A model generated the notes under the pieces. That model was given only the letters and a program-made list of their open reading frames with translations, did not search any database and was not told the DNA's origin. From Caryophanales bacterium (GTDB lineage: Bacteria > Bacillota > Bacilli > Bacillales > Bacillaceae_J), in NCBI GenBank assembly GCA_012840465.1, contig DULJ01000092.1:1-52019 (forward strand): 52,019 bases of DNA. The letters run 5' to 3'. The position numbers were made by a program, and so were the translations under genes. Numbering within the stretch: position 1 is the stretch's first letter; each line of letters begins with the position of its first letter. Positions 34,941-43,393 of the stretch are shown in pieces.

Positions 34941-35795
34941 TTGAAACCAACCTCTGAAACTAAAATAATAAAAACTCCCGATTATACGATTCATTTTTAT
35001 ATCGATTATTTTAATAAACGGCTTCGCGTCGATGATTATCGCGGCAATGTAAACATGATCGTTCAAAAGCTAAATAAAGCGATGGATGACTACAAATTTA
35101 CGAAATTAATCTATTTTTCGAGAGTGGAACATTGGAGACAGCTTCTTTCAATAGGCTTTGAGTTAGAAGGGATTGTTAATGGTTATTTTAATGGCTCGGA
35201 TAACTACATCATGACCTGTTATAAAGAAAATGAACGGCGAACAAGTACTAGTTGGCTTCAAGAAGATGTGATTATTCAATCGATTCAGGAAAAAGGCAAA
35301 AGATCGGACGAATCCAAGCTGCCCGGTCAGTATAGTATTCGGAAAGCCGAGACGGAGGATGCCGTTAAGCTTGCTGACCTTTATAATAACGTTTTTCCTA
35401 TTTATCCAACACCAATGAATAATCCGGAGTATGTAACGAAAGTGATGATAACTGGTGGGACTATTTTTTACGTAGTTGAATGCAATAATGAACTTGTCAG
35501 TGCGGCGTCCGCCGAGATTCATACGTCACTCCATAATGCTGAAATAACGGATTGCGCTACATTACCTGAGCATCGAAAATATGGCTTGCTAAAACGGCTT
35601 ATGGTCGAACTTGAAAAAGAACTAAAAGATGCCGGCATCTATTGTGCGTTTTCGCTTGCTCGCGCGCTTTCTTACGGAATGAATGCTGCCCTTTTTCAGC
35701 TTGGCTATCAATACAACGGCCGCTTAACAAATAACTGCTTTATTTTCGACAAAATTGAAAATATGAATGTATGGGTCAAAGATTTATCTTCCTAG
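34941..35795 (+). CDS. ablB: Beta-lysine N-acetyltransferase (AblB, YodP-like)
   Basis: A 284-residue GNAT-fold enzyme. In the AblA/AblB pathway it acetylates (3S)-3,6-diaminohexanoate (beta-lysine) at N6, giving a compatible solute in some organisms. The N-terminal beta-lysine domain (TPDYTIHFYIDYFNKRLRVDDY) is followed by a GNAT domain starting YSIRKAETEDA, with an acetyl-CoA loop near ATLPEHRKYGLLKRLM. It starts with TTG at 34941 and is 17 bases after the regulator. The neighbouring aminomutase would supply its substrate. Confidence 0.88.
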   Translation: MKPTSETKIIKTPDYTIHFYIDYFNKRLRVDDYRGNVNMIVQKLNKAMDDYKFTKLIYFSRVEHWRQLLSIGFELEGIVNGYFNGSDNYIMTCYKENERRTSTSWLQEDVIIQSIQEKGKRSDESKLPGQYSIRKAETEDAVKLADLYNNVFPIYPTPMNNPEYVTKVMITGGTIFYVVECNNELVSAASAEIHTSLHNAEITDCATLPEHRKYGLLKRLMVELEKELKDAGIYCAFSLARALSYGMNAALFQLGYQYNGRLTNNCFIFDKIENMNVWVKDLSS

Positions 35796-35944
35796 CTAGA
35801 AACTAAGCAAAATTTCGGGTACTGCCGGTTTTTATGCAATCTGCTCATTTTTCGGCACATTAAATCCTTTTAAAGTGCTGGAAAGTTGGCATTAATTTTA
35901 TAAAGGGATATTGCAAACGCACTTTTTCTCCTCTCCCTTACTGT

Positions 35945-35960
35945 TGGCACACTATTTGCA
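35945..35960 (+). promoter_or_regulatory. Sigma-54 promoter of kamA
   Basis: TGGCAC-N5-TTGCA fits the -24/-12 consensus, 70 bases before the kamA start. The upstream 35796-35944 stretch has GCCGG/TTTCGGC-type elements that may be activator sites. Confidence 0.88.
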
Positions 35961-36029
35961 TATTATTTTAAATAAAAGTTTAAGTAAAGGCAAAATAAGT
36001 GTCAAACAGAAAGTAAGGGGGAAATTACA

Positions 36030-37436
36030 ATGCTTCATGATTTATATAAACCATCAAGGGATTGGAAGGATATCGAGCTTTGGAAGGATGTATCAGAGGA
36101 GCAATGGAATGATTGGATTTGGCAGTTAACGAATACGATCCGGACGCTCGATGATTTGAAAAAGGTGATCGATCTGACACCGGAAGAAGAAGAGGGCGTA
36201 CGGATAGCCACTAAAACAATTCCACTAAACATTACCCCATATTATGCATCATTAATGAATCCAACCGATTCCAGATGTCCGATCCGAATGCAGTCCGTTC
36301 CTGTTGGAAAAGAAATCTACAAAACAAAATATGATATGGAAGATCCGTTAGAAGAAGATGAAGATTCACCAGTTGCCGGTTTAACCCACCGCTATCCTGA
36401 TCGCGTGCTGTTTCTTGTCACAAATCAATGCTCAATGTATTGCCGTTATTGTACGCGCCGCCGTTTTTCCGGCCAAATCGGTATGGGCGTTCCGAAGAAA
36501 CAGATTGATGGTGCGATTGATTATATTCGGAATACACCGGAAGTTCGGGATGTATTGCTCTCAGGTGGTGACGCTTTATTAATAAATGATACGATACTTG
36601 AATATATTATTAAAAATTTACGAGCAATCCCACATGTTGAAATCATTCGAATCGGCACAAGAGCCCCAGTCGTTTTTCCACAACGAATCACAGAAAACCT
36701 TTGCAATATACTCAAAAAATATCATCCGATTTGGCTGAATACCCACTTTAACACACCAATTGAAATTACAGAAGACTCCAAACTTGCCTGTGAAATGCTT
36801 GTTAACGCAGGTGTCCCTGTAGGAAATCAATCCGTTATTTTAGCAGGCATCAACGATAGCGTCCCAATTATGAAAAAGCTCATGCACCAGTTGGTAAAAA
36901 TCCGTGTGCGTCCATATTACATCTACCAATGCGATCTTTCAGAGGGAATCGGTCATTTCCGTGCCCCGATTTCAAAAGGAATCGAAATTATTGAAGGGTT
37001 GCGCGGGCATACAAGCGGATATGCAGTGCCAACCTTTGTCGTCGATGCACCTGGTGGCGGCGGGAAGATTGCGTTGCAGCCCAATTATGTGATTTCACAA
37101 AGTCCAACGAAAACCGTTCTTCGCAATTTTGAAGGGGTCATTACCACATACCCAGAGCCGGAAAACTATGTAGGGGGCCGGGCCGATGAATATATAAATG
37201 AATTATTCCTAGGTCTCATCAATACGCCATCAAAAACTGGAATTACCTCATTAATGAACGATGAACAGTTTAATCTTGTTCCAAAATCACTACAGCGCCA
37301 TGATCGCCGCCAAAATTTCAAGCAAAGTCCAACCTATTCGTCTTTAAAAGAAAAGCGTGAAAAGCGCGATGAACTCAAAGAGAAAAAGTTTCAAGCCCAG
37401 CTAAAAAAAGAGAATGAGGGCGAAGAGAAGGAATAA
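36030..37436 (+). CDS. kamA: L-lysine 2,3-aminomutase (radical SAM)
   Basis: A 468-residue PLP- and iron-sulfur-dependent enzyme that shifts the alpha-amino group of lysine to the beta carbon. The radical SAM triad is C-S-M-Y-C-R-Y-C (about residues 134-141), followed by TRRRF. Family motifs such as LLSGGDALL (SAM binding) and VDAPGGGGKIALQP near the PLP lysine are present. The C-terminus has a long charged extension rich in Lys/Glu (residues 425-468). It is expressed from its own sigma-54 promoter, with AGGGGGAAA before the ATG. Confidence 0.95.
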   Translation: MLHDLYKPSRDWKDIELWKDVSEEQWNDWIWQLTNTIRTLDDLKKVIDLTPEEEEGVRIATKTIPLNITPYYASLMNPTDSRCPIRMQSVPVGKEIYKTKYDMEDPLEEDEDSPVAGLTHRYPDRVLFLVTNQCSMYCRYCTRRRFSGQIGMGVPKKQIDGAIDYIRNTPEVRDVLLSGGDALLINDTILEYIIKNLRAIPHVEIIRIGTRAPVVFPQRITENLCNILKKYHPIWLNTHFNTPIEITEDSKLACEMLVNAGVPVGNQSVILAGINDSVPIMKKLMHQLVKIRVRPYYIYQCDLSEGIGHFRAPISKGIEIIEGLRGHTSGYAVPTFVVDAPGGGGKIALQPNYVISQSPTKTVLRNFEGVITTYPEPENYVGGRADEYINELFLGLINTPSKTGITSLMNDEQFNLVPKSLQRHDRRQNFKQSPTYSSLKEKREKRDELKEKKFQAQLKKENEGEEKE

Positions 37437-37439
37437 TAT

Positions 37440-37488
37440 GTGGGTCATGGGGGCTCGGGCCATTGGGGCGGTTTCTCTGTCCCATGAG
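37440..37488. repeat. GC-rich intergenic palindromic repeat after kamA
   Basis: TGGGTCATGGGGGC faces TCTCTGTCCCATGAGG, a GC-rich imperfect palindrome in an AT-rich gap, and could stop kamA transcription. Confidence 0.45.
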
Positions 37489-37601
37489 GCCTTCCTGAAA
37501 ATCACAACTGTAGTATAGTAGACTTAATTAAAGGAATTTATTTAGAGGAAGTACTTCAGAATGTTTTTCCGTTTTGTTGGTATTTTTTTGTGTATAGAGT
37601 C

Positions 37602-37733
37602 ATGGTATTGCAAGTAATTGCTATTTTGTTTGGTGTTGTTATTACATTAATTTCCTTGTCGAGTTTAGTTAATAATACTTCCAAAGAAATAAATAAAGAA
37701 CCAGAAAATGTAGACGAAAACTCGTTAGATTGA
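37602..37733 (+). CDS. Possible 43-residue single-helix membrane peptide
   Basis: The frame starts MVLQVIAILFGVVITLISLS, a good membrane helix, then has an acidic tail ending in ENSLD. The ribosome site is weak, although a preceding mini-frame (37561-37620) overlaps it. No family is recognised. Confidence 0.35.
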   Translation: MVLQVIAILFGVVITLISLSSLVNNTSKEINKEPENVDENSLD

Positions 37734-37761
37734 GATAACCTATACTAACGGGGTTTATTTC

Positions 37762-38541
37762 TTAAAGAAATTTACGAAAACGAGATTCATATGGTATTAA
37801 AGAAATTAAATATTGGGCGTACTCATTTATTTGTCTATAGATTTCTACACCCTGCCAATTTGTTGGTAGAAGTTCTTTTGGTAGCATGGGGTCTTTTAAA
37901 TTTAACTCACTAATTATTTCCCCAAGTTCTAAGAAAAAAGCAAACAAACTTAAATCATCTAATGATTTATTATCAATCTTTGGTAAGAAAACCTCGTTAA
38001 ACCATTTTAACTTATCTAAATATAATTGATGTATACTTTCTAAATCCCATATCTCATTTATTTTTGCATTTGTTAGACCATTAACAAGAAATTCTCCACG
38101 TAAGATACTTATGTTTTCAATAATATTCAAGGACTTAGCAATTTCAACAACTTGTTCAGAATAATCCCAGGGTGAAAAATAGGTACTTTTAAATAAGGAA
38201 CCAAAACCAAGTTGAATAAGCTCTTGTCTAAAGAGCTCTCTTTTTTTTCGAATAGATTCTGGTATTTCGACTATGACGATAATCCATTGTCTATTCCATC
38301 CGATGTTGTATAATATTGGCTTTTGATTAATCGTTTTAATAAAAGCAATACCCTTTTCAGTAATTATGTAATTAGAACGGAAGGGGGAGTTAATAAGGCT
38401 TTTCTTTTTTAATTTTGACAGTACATTTCGAATATGTTGAGAAGAATATTTTCTATTATCATATATACTAATAATTTCAGAAGAAGTCATTTGATTCACA
38501 CGTGAAAGTAAATACAAGATTTGTTTTTCAATTGAGAGCAT
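37762..38541 (-). CDS. PaaX-family transcriptional regulator
   Basis: A 259-residue regulator. An N-terminal winged helix (SSEIISIYDNRKYSSQHIRNVLSKLKKKSLI) is followed by the PaaX middle domain with W...VIVEIPESIRKKRELFRQ and GFGSLFKSTYFSPW, and the C-terminal block LLPTNWQGVEIYR. PaaX represses phenylacetate catabolism in other bacteria through phenylacetyl-CoA, but no paa genes are here, so its ligand is open. It is divergent from the cupin gene, with a 122-base shared promoter region. Confidence 0.82.
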   Translation of the reverse strand: MLSIEKQILYLLSRVNQMTSSEIISIYDNRKYSSQHIRNVLSKLKKKSLINSPFRSNYIITEKGIAFIKTINQKPILYNIGWNRQWIIVIVEIPESIRKKRELFRQELIQLGFGSLFKSTYFSPWDYSEQVVEIAKSLNIIENISILRGEFLVNGLTNAKINEIWDLESIHQLYLDKLKWFNEVFLPKIDNKSLDDLSLFAFFLELGEIISELNLKDPMLPKELLPTNWQGVEIYRQINEYAQYLISLIPYESRFRKFL

Positions 38542-38663
38542 ATTGTAGTTTCCTCCTGGTAAAAACCTAGCTAACCAAATTAATATTGACTTACCAAATT
38601 ATAACAAATATAATTCAAAAAGTAAGGTCCGTCGAAAAAAAATTATAAAGGAGGAGATGTTTT

Positions 38664-39626
38664 ATGAAAAGTCTGATTGTATATGGAGTTAATATCGCAA
38701 GCCACCATACTTTAATTAATAAAATTAAGTCATCATTCGAAGCCATTCGAGCGGATTTAGCTTGGGAATTATTTTTAGATGAAAAAGGCAAAAATGCAGA
38801 GGGGTGGCTTACGCTCCCAGAAGGGAATCCAAGGTTACAATGGTTTGATATTAACAAATGGCTTCACCAGGCATTTAGTTCTCATGTCGATATGATCTCT
38901 GATAATACGAAGAAGACACTTGTTATAATCATCTCAAACTGTACTCCTGATGTTTTAGAATTTATACAAAGGACTAGTTCTATTTATTGCGACAAAGTAG
39001 GGATTTTAAGTTTAAATAAACATCAAATAGAAGATTATAAAATAATTGAAGATTTAAAGCATTTCACAGAAGAAAGAATTACAGATTTTATAAAGGATGG
39101 TTGGTTGCCCCCTGCAATGAATTATAAAGATACAAAGACTGCATTATTTGAGAAATGTTCAAAACAAAAAGGGGATGGAGAATTTACCTGGCTGTCCGGA
39201 TTTTTAGGTTCGGATAGGTTATATACTCAATTATATCACCTACCTCCTCTTTCCCGAGGTAACCGTTTGCATAGTCACTCTGATGTAGATGAAATGTACC
39301 TTGTATTAGAAGGGGATGGAATAGTTAAAACTAACAGAAGAGATTTCCGCATTAAGCAAGGGGATATAATTACAAAACCCAGAGGTAGCGGTTTACAGAC
39401 TGAGATTATCGCTGGTGAGAGAGGTCTATTAATATTTGATATTGAAGTATGGTCCCGGGCTGATCAAACCGATGTTGTTCACTACTCTGAATATAGTGAA
39501 ATATTATTGCGCGGGAAAGGGCTAAATCATGCATTTTCAACGGAAAGTAGTATGCCTGGAAATGATATTATGGAACATTATAATCAAGCCTATAAACGTG
39601 CTCAAGATGGAAGTAAGATATTTTAA
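38664..39626 (+). CDS. Two-domain protein with C-terminal cupin
   Basis: A 320-residue protein. Residues 1-165 form an alpha/beta domain that I do not recognise (KSLIVYGVNIASHHTLINKI). Residues 185-275 are a cupin: motif 1 RLHSHSDVDEMYLVLEGDG supplies H203, H205 and E210 as metal ligands, but motif 2 (GDIITKPRGSGLQTEI) lacks the usual fourth His. AAAGGAGGAG precedes the ATG. It is followed after 25 bases by a methyltransferase and is divergent from the PaaX-type regulator, so the three may be one regulated unit. Confidence 0.7.
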   Translation: MKSLIVYGVNIASHHTLINKIKSSFEAIRADLAWELFLDEKGKNAEGWLTLPEGNPRLQWFDINKWLHQAFSSHVDMISDNTKKTLVIIISNCTPDVLEFIQRTSSIYCDKVGILSLNKHQIEDYKIIEDLKHFTEERITDFIKDGWLPPAMNYKDTKTALFEKCSKQKGDGEFTWLSGFLGSDRLYTQLYHLPPLSRGNRLHSHSDVDEMYLVLEGDGIVKTNRRDFRIKQGDIITKPRGSGLQTEIIAGERGLLIFDIEVWSRADQTDVVHYSEYSEILLRGKGLNHAFSTESSMPGNDIMEHYNQAYKRAQDGSKIF

Positions 39627-39651
39627 ATAACAGAGAGTAGGTGCAATAAAA

Positions 39652-40398
39652 ATGGAGACAAATGATCATTTTTCTATACAGGCCAAACAATATTCTAAGT
39701 ATAGACCCCATTATCCGAAAGAATTGTACATGTATTTATTATCATGTGTTAAAGAAAAAAAGAGAGCGTGGGATTGTGCAACAGGAAATGGTCAAGCAGC
39801 CGTTGCGTTATCGGAATATTTCGATAACGTGATAGGTACTGACCTAAGTTTGTCACAACTAACACATGCTATAAAAAAAAGAAATATAGAATATTATGAA
39901 AGTGTTGCAGAGTCAACTCCCATAGCAAGTAATTCCATAGATTTAATAACTTTAGCTCAAGCACTCCATTGGTTTGATTTTAACAAGTTTTACAAAGAAG
40001 TGCACAGAGTAGGTGCGCATGATAGTATTATAGCTGCATGGTGTTATGGGCAATGTACAATTTCGAAACCAATTGATGAGATAACAGATTATTTGTATCG
40101 TGATGTATTAAATGGATTTTGGCCCAATGAAAGTAAGTATATTCAGGAGGAATATATGACTATCCCATTTCCTTTCAAAAAAATTGAATCCCCAGCTTTT
40201 CATATGATGGAGGAATGGAATCTTGATGAATATATAGGGTATCTAAATACTTGGTCGGCTACTCAGAAATTTATTACCAATGCAGGTACAAGCCTTCTTA
40301 GTCCTATTCATAATGAATTAAAGAAAGCTTGGGGCGAACCCGAGACACACCATAAAGTAACGTGGCCTATCCACATGCTTATAGGTAAAATAAAGTGA
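39652..40398 (+). CDS. Class I SAM-dependent methyltransferase
   Basis: A 248-residue methyltransferase of the Methyltransf_11/25 type. The N-terminus (DHFSIQAKQYSKYRPHYP) is typical of the YcgJ/TAM-like group, motif I is AWDCATGNGQAA (about residues 39-50), then GTDLSLSQL, and ALHWFDFNKF is the motif IV region. The substrate is unknown. It follows the cupin gene closely and ends five bases before the converging LytTR gene. Confidence 0.85.
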   Translation: METNDHFSIQAKQYSKYRPHYPKELYMYLLSCVKEKKRAWDCATGNGQAAVALSEYFDNVIGTDLSLSQLTHAIKKRNIEYYESVAESTPIASNSIDLITLAQALHWFDFNKFYKEVHRVGAHDSIIAAWCYGQCTISKPIDEITDYLYRDVLNGFWPNESKYIQEEYMTIPFPFKKIESPAFHMMEEWNLDEYIGYLNTWSATQKFITNAGTSLLSPIHNELKKAWGEPETHHKVTWPIHMLIGKIK

Positions 40399-40403
40399 CA
40401 ATT

Positions 40404-40838
40404 TTATGTATCAAAAATTTTATATAATGCATTAAGTTTTTGCCTTGTAATGAAGGCTTGTTCTTTATAATCCTTAAATTGGATATGGTAGGTTGCACCG
40501 GTTGGTGAAATTGTTTCAATATATTTGATATTAACAATAAATGATTGATGAGACTGAAAGAAATTGTTACAAAGTTTTCCTTTAAAAGATTCAAGCGTGC
40601 TATATAATTCATAGTTTTTTTTCTGAGTATGTATGATAGACTTTCTATCCTTTTTCTCTATGAAAATAATGTCACATTGATCAATAAAATAAACAAATCC
40701 ATTTATTTTTAAAATTAATTTTTCTTTCTGGTATTTACAGAATTCATGAAAGGCCTCTTTTTCTATTAATTTTTTTTTGCTAGTTTTATTTGAATATTCG
40801 GAGGAATTTAATAAGTTTTTTGTTGCAACCTTAACCAT
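40404..40838 (-). CDS. LytTR DNA-binding regulator, no receiver domain
   Basis: A 144-residue protein. The LytTR domain covers about residues 45-142: VYFIDQCDIIFIEKKDRKSIIHT, the block NNFFQSHQSFIVNIKYIE and a final ALYKIF helix. The N-terminal 40 residues are basic and contain no receiver or membrane domain. LytTR proteins often control bacteriocin, competence or secondary-metabolite genes. It is transcribed away from the large operon starting at 41425, and their 5' ends face each other across 586 bases, so control of that operon is possible. Confidence 0.85.
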   Translation of the reverse strand: MVKVATKNLLNSSEYSNKTSKKKLIEKEAFHEFCKYQKEKLILKINGFVYFIDQCDIIFIEKKDRKSIIHTQKKNYELYSTLESFKGKLCNNFFQSHQSFIVNIKYIETISPTGATYHIQFKDYKEQAFITRQKLNALYKIFDT

Positions 40839-41424
40839 CGTAACACTTCCTTTTCGGTTGTTTTAATTACCGTAAATTATAAAAATTAGTAAATAATGTA
40901 AAAATAATTTAATCAAATAAGTTTAAGTTTGTCGAATAGCCAAATTAATAAATATGCATTAATTTAGGTTAAAAAAGTATACATTTAGTAGGAATAATCA
41001 TTATTTTTGTCTAAATAACACACTCTCGCTCAAAAATCTATTGTCAAGTGAAAAAGTAGACAGGATCTCTTGTAGAGGTCCTTTTTTTGTTTTTTTAAAT
41101 AAATGATTTTAATAAAAGTTTGACTTCATTATAGAACTATTGTTCGTTTTATTCAACATGATTAGAGCGATTTTATTAATATATAATTATCAAATCTTAA
41201 TATCTCTTTATTCTTATCAACCAAAACATAGAATTTTATTGATTTTTTCATCAAAAATAAATGATAATTAACTATTTTCGATGCACAGACACTATTTTTA
41301 ATCTGATAGACAAACTTTTTAATTGAATAGTTACCAAATATTGTAATAAAGAAAGTTATGTTATAGGTTAATAACTAGAAAAACATAAACGAACACACCA
41401 AAAAAATGAGGGAAGGAGAAATTT
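40839..41424. other. AT-rich 586-nt divergent intergenic region
   Basis: No gene is visible. It separates the LytTR gene and the large operon and holds an orphan terminator-like hairpin (41062-41090) preceded by TTGTCAAGTG-AAAAAGTAGACA, which resembles an insertion-sequence end. The remainder is AT-rich, with room for promoters and operators of both flanking units. Confidence 0.6.
41062..41090 (+). terminator. Orphan intrinsic terminator
   Basis: AGGATCTC and GAGGTCCT pair (one G-U) around TTGTA and are followed by two long T runs. No plus-strand gene lies upstream of it, so it ends either a small RNA or leader, or a deleted gene. Confidence 0.7.
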
Positions 41425-42171
41425 ATGAATGTAAAATTATCAGATTCTAGTAAGGTCATTGATGAAGCTGTTGCAATTATCAAAAAAGGTGGCTTGGTAA
41501 TTTCGCCAACTAGGACAAACTATTGTGTTATTTGTGATCCAATGAATGAAGAAGCCATTAAAAAAGTTTTTCATGCAAAAAAACGAACAAAGTTTGGACC
41601 ATTATCCTTAAATATTTCCTCGGTCAGTGAAGTTAACAAATATGTTTATTTCCCTACCAACTTTGACATGAATTGTTTAATTGAATTATGGCCCGGCGAA
41701 CTTTCCATTATTTTCAAGAAAGGGTATCCATTTCCAGAGTTATTAACAATGGGAGCTAATACAATAGCCGTTTCTTTTCAGGGTCAATCTGTTTTACACC
41801 AGATCTTAGAAAGCTATAAAGGACCACTCGCAAGTACATCAGCCAATATTTCAGGTCAAGGAGATATTTTTATAGATTTAGAAAAGTCTATAGAGGATAT
41901 AGGTGAAAAAGTAGATTTAATAATTGACAGTGGTGTACCATCTCCTGCATTAAGTGTAAACGGGCATAACCGTTCCAATACGATAATAGATTTAACATTT
42001 GATATACCTTTTTTAGTTAGGGAAGGAATAGTACCTACTGAAAAAATCAAAAAGGTTATACCTAATTTAAACGAGGACATGGCTACCTATAAATACCTAC
42101 TAGAGAAAGGGGTTACTCAAAAGTATAAAACGATCATGGACATATTATCTGTTGAAGACATCGAACATTAA
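41425..42171 (+). CDS. YrdC/Sua5-type protein 1 (carbamoyl-adenylate family)
   Basis: A 248-residue protein of the Sua5/YciO/YrdC family; characterised members make threonylcarbamoyl-AMP from ATP, bicarbonate and threonine for tRNA modification. The fold markers are visible: GGLVISPTRTNYCVICDP, the basic motif AKKRTKFGPLS, and PLASTSANISGQGD (SxN motif). The usual C-terminal Sua5 domain is absent; the last 45 residues are unfamiliar. Being the first gene of a biosynthetic-looking operon, and with a second divergent copy two genes later, it more likely works on a small metabolite than on tRNA. GGAAGGAGAA precedes the ATG. Confidence 0.82.
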   Translation: MNVKLSDSSKVIDEAVAIIKKGGLVISPTRTNYCVICDPMNEEAIKKVFHAKKRTKFGPLSLNISSVSEVNKYVYFPTNFDMNCLIELWPGELSIIFKKGYPFPELLTMGANTIAVSFQGQSVLHQILESYKGPLASTSANISGQGDIFIDLEKSIEDIGEKVDLIIDSGVPSPALSVNGHNRSNTIIDLTFDIPFLVREGIVPTEKIKKVIPNLNEDMATYKYLLEKGVTQKYKTIMDILSVEDIEH

Positions 42172-42218
42172 TTGCTCAATTTTCTTACGAAGGGAACGTT
42201 GAAAGGGACATTAAGGAG

Positions 42219-43373
42219 GTGATTAAAATTAAACATATAAGGATTTTCGATACAACACTTCGAGATGGTGAACAAGCACCCGGAAATACTATGACTCTGG
42301 AACAAAAAGTGGATATCTTTACTCAGCTAGACGACCTTAACATGGATATAATCGAAGTTGGATTTCCATCATCTTCGCCTGTTGACTTTAATGCAACAGA
42401 AGAAATAGCAAAACATGGGCATAAAACAAAAATCTCAGCTTTCGTTAGACCCTTAAGGTCCGATATCGACCAATCATTGCTTGCCTTGAGACATTCAAAT
42501 TTATTTCAATTACAAACTCTTGCTGTCGGCTCTGAGATTCATCTTAAATACAAGAGGAAGATGACTAAACAAGAGGCAATCAATGAAATATTAAATGGCA
42601 TTGAATATATCCGTGCTCAAGGCATAGAGGATATTTCTTTAGGAGTGGAAGATGCTTCAAGAGGAAGTCTTGAGTACTTGAAGGAACTTATTATTCCTTC
42701 TGTTGAGGCAGGTGCAACAACTATAGTTATACCAGATACAGTAGGTTGTGCCATACCGGAAAAGTTCGCAGATTTGGTAAGAACTATTAAAGAGTGGGTT
42801 GGTAATTCTATTAAAGTTTCAGTACATTGTCATAATGACATGGGACTAGCATTAGGAAACTCATTGGCTGCTATAAGAGCCGGAGCAGATGAAGTTCAAA
42901 CAACTTTATGTGGCATAGGGGAAAGAGCAGGAAATCTTGCTTGTGAAGAATTAATTACCGTCTTATATTATCATCCTGAATTTTATGGATATGAATCCAG
43001 AGTAGATCCAAAAAAAATGTATCAGGCTTGTAAAAGATTGATCGAAACTTTAAATCTTAATATTGCAAAACATAAATCAATCATAGGTGATTATGTTTTT
43101 TCGACACAAGCAGGAATCCATCAACATGGATTAATTAATAACCCGACTGTATATGAATTTGTCGAACCTAAAATTTTTGGGTTGAAACGTAAAATGTTAA
43201 TTGGACGTCATTCAGGTAGACACGTAATTCGTGAACGTTTAGCAAAATTTGTTGATAGGGTAGACCAAGAAACGGTTGAAAAAATATATAAAACCGTTAT
43301 GCACTCTGAAAAACCTGAAATTTACAACAATGACCAACTTTTAGTAGAGATGTTTGAGGAATATAAAAAGTAG
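42219..43373 (+). CDS. Homocitrate/isopropylmalate synthase-like (DRE-TIM) enzyme
   Basis: A roughly 384-residue Claisen-condensing TIM barrel that joins acetyl-CoA to a 2-oxo acid. It has FDTTLRDGEQAPG (metal and catalytic Arg-Asp), SVHCHNDMGLALGNSLAA (metal His pair) and VQTTLCGIGERAGN. It lacks the C-terminal LeuA regulatory domain, so it resembles homocitrate synthases and the related citramalate or phosphonomethylmalate synthases. The start is odd: the only standard codon (GTG 42219) overlaps the AAGGAGG site itself, whereas ATT at 42228 sits eight bases after it. The adjacent LeuC/LeuD-type genes would isomerise its product. Confidence 0.9.
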   Translation: MIKIKHIRIFDTTLRDGEQAPGNTMTLEQKVDIFTQLDDLNMDIIEVGFPSSSPVDFNATEEIAKHGHKTKISAFVRPLRSDIDQSLLALRHSNLFQLQTLAVGSEIHLKYKRKMTKQEAINEILNGIEYIRAQGIEDISLGVEDASRGSLEYLKELIIPSVEAGATTIVIPDTVGCAIPEKFADLVRTIKEWVGNSIKVSVHCHNDMGLALGNSLAAIRAGADEVQTTLCGIGERAGNLACEELITVLYYHPEFYGYESRVDPKKMYQACKRLIETLNLNIAKHKSIIGDYVFSTQAGIHQHGLINNPTVYEFVEPKIFGLKRKMLIGRHSGRHVIRERLAKFVDRVDQETVEKIYKTVMHSEKPEIYNNDQLLVEMFEEYKK

Positions 43374-43393
43374 CAAAAGAGAGGTAGTTAAAA

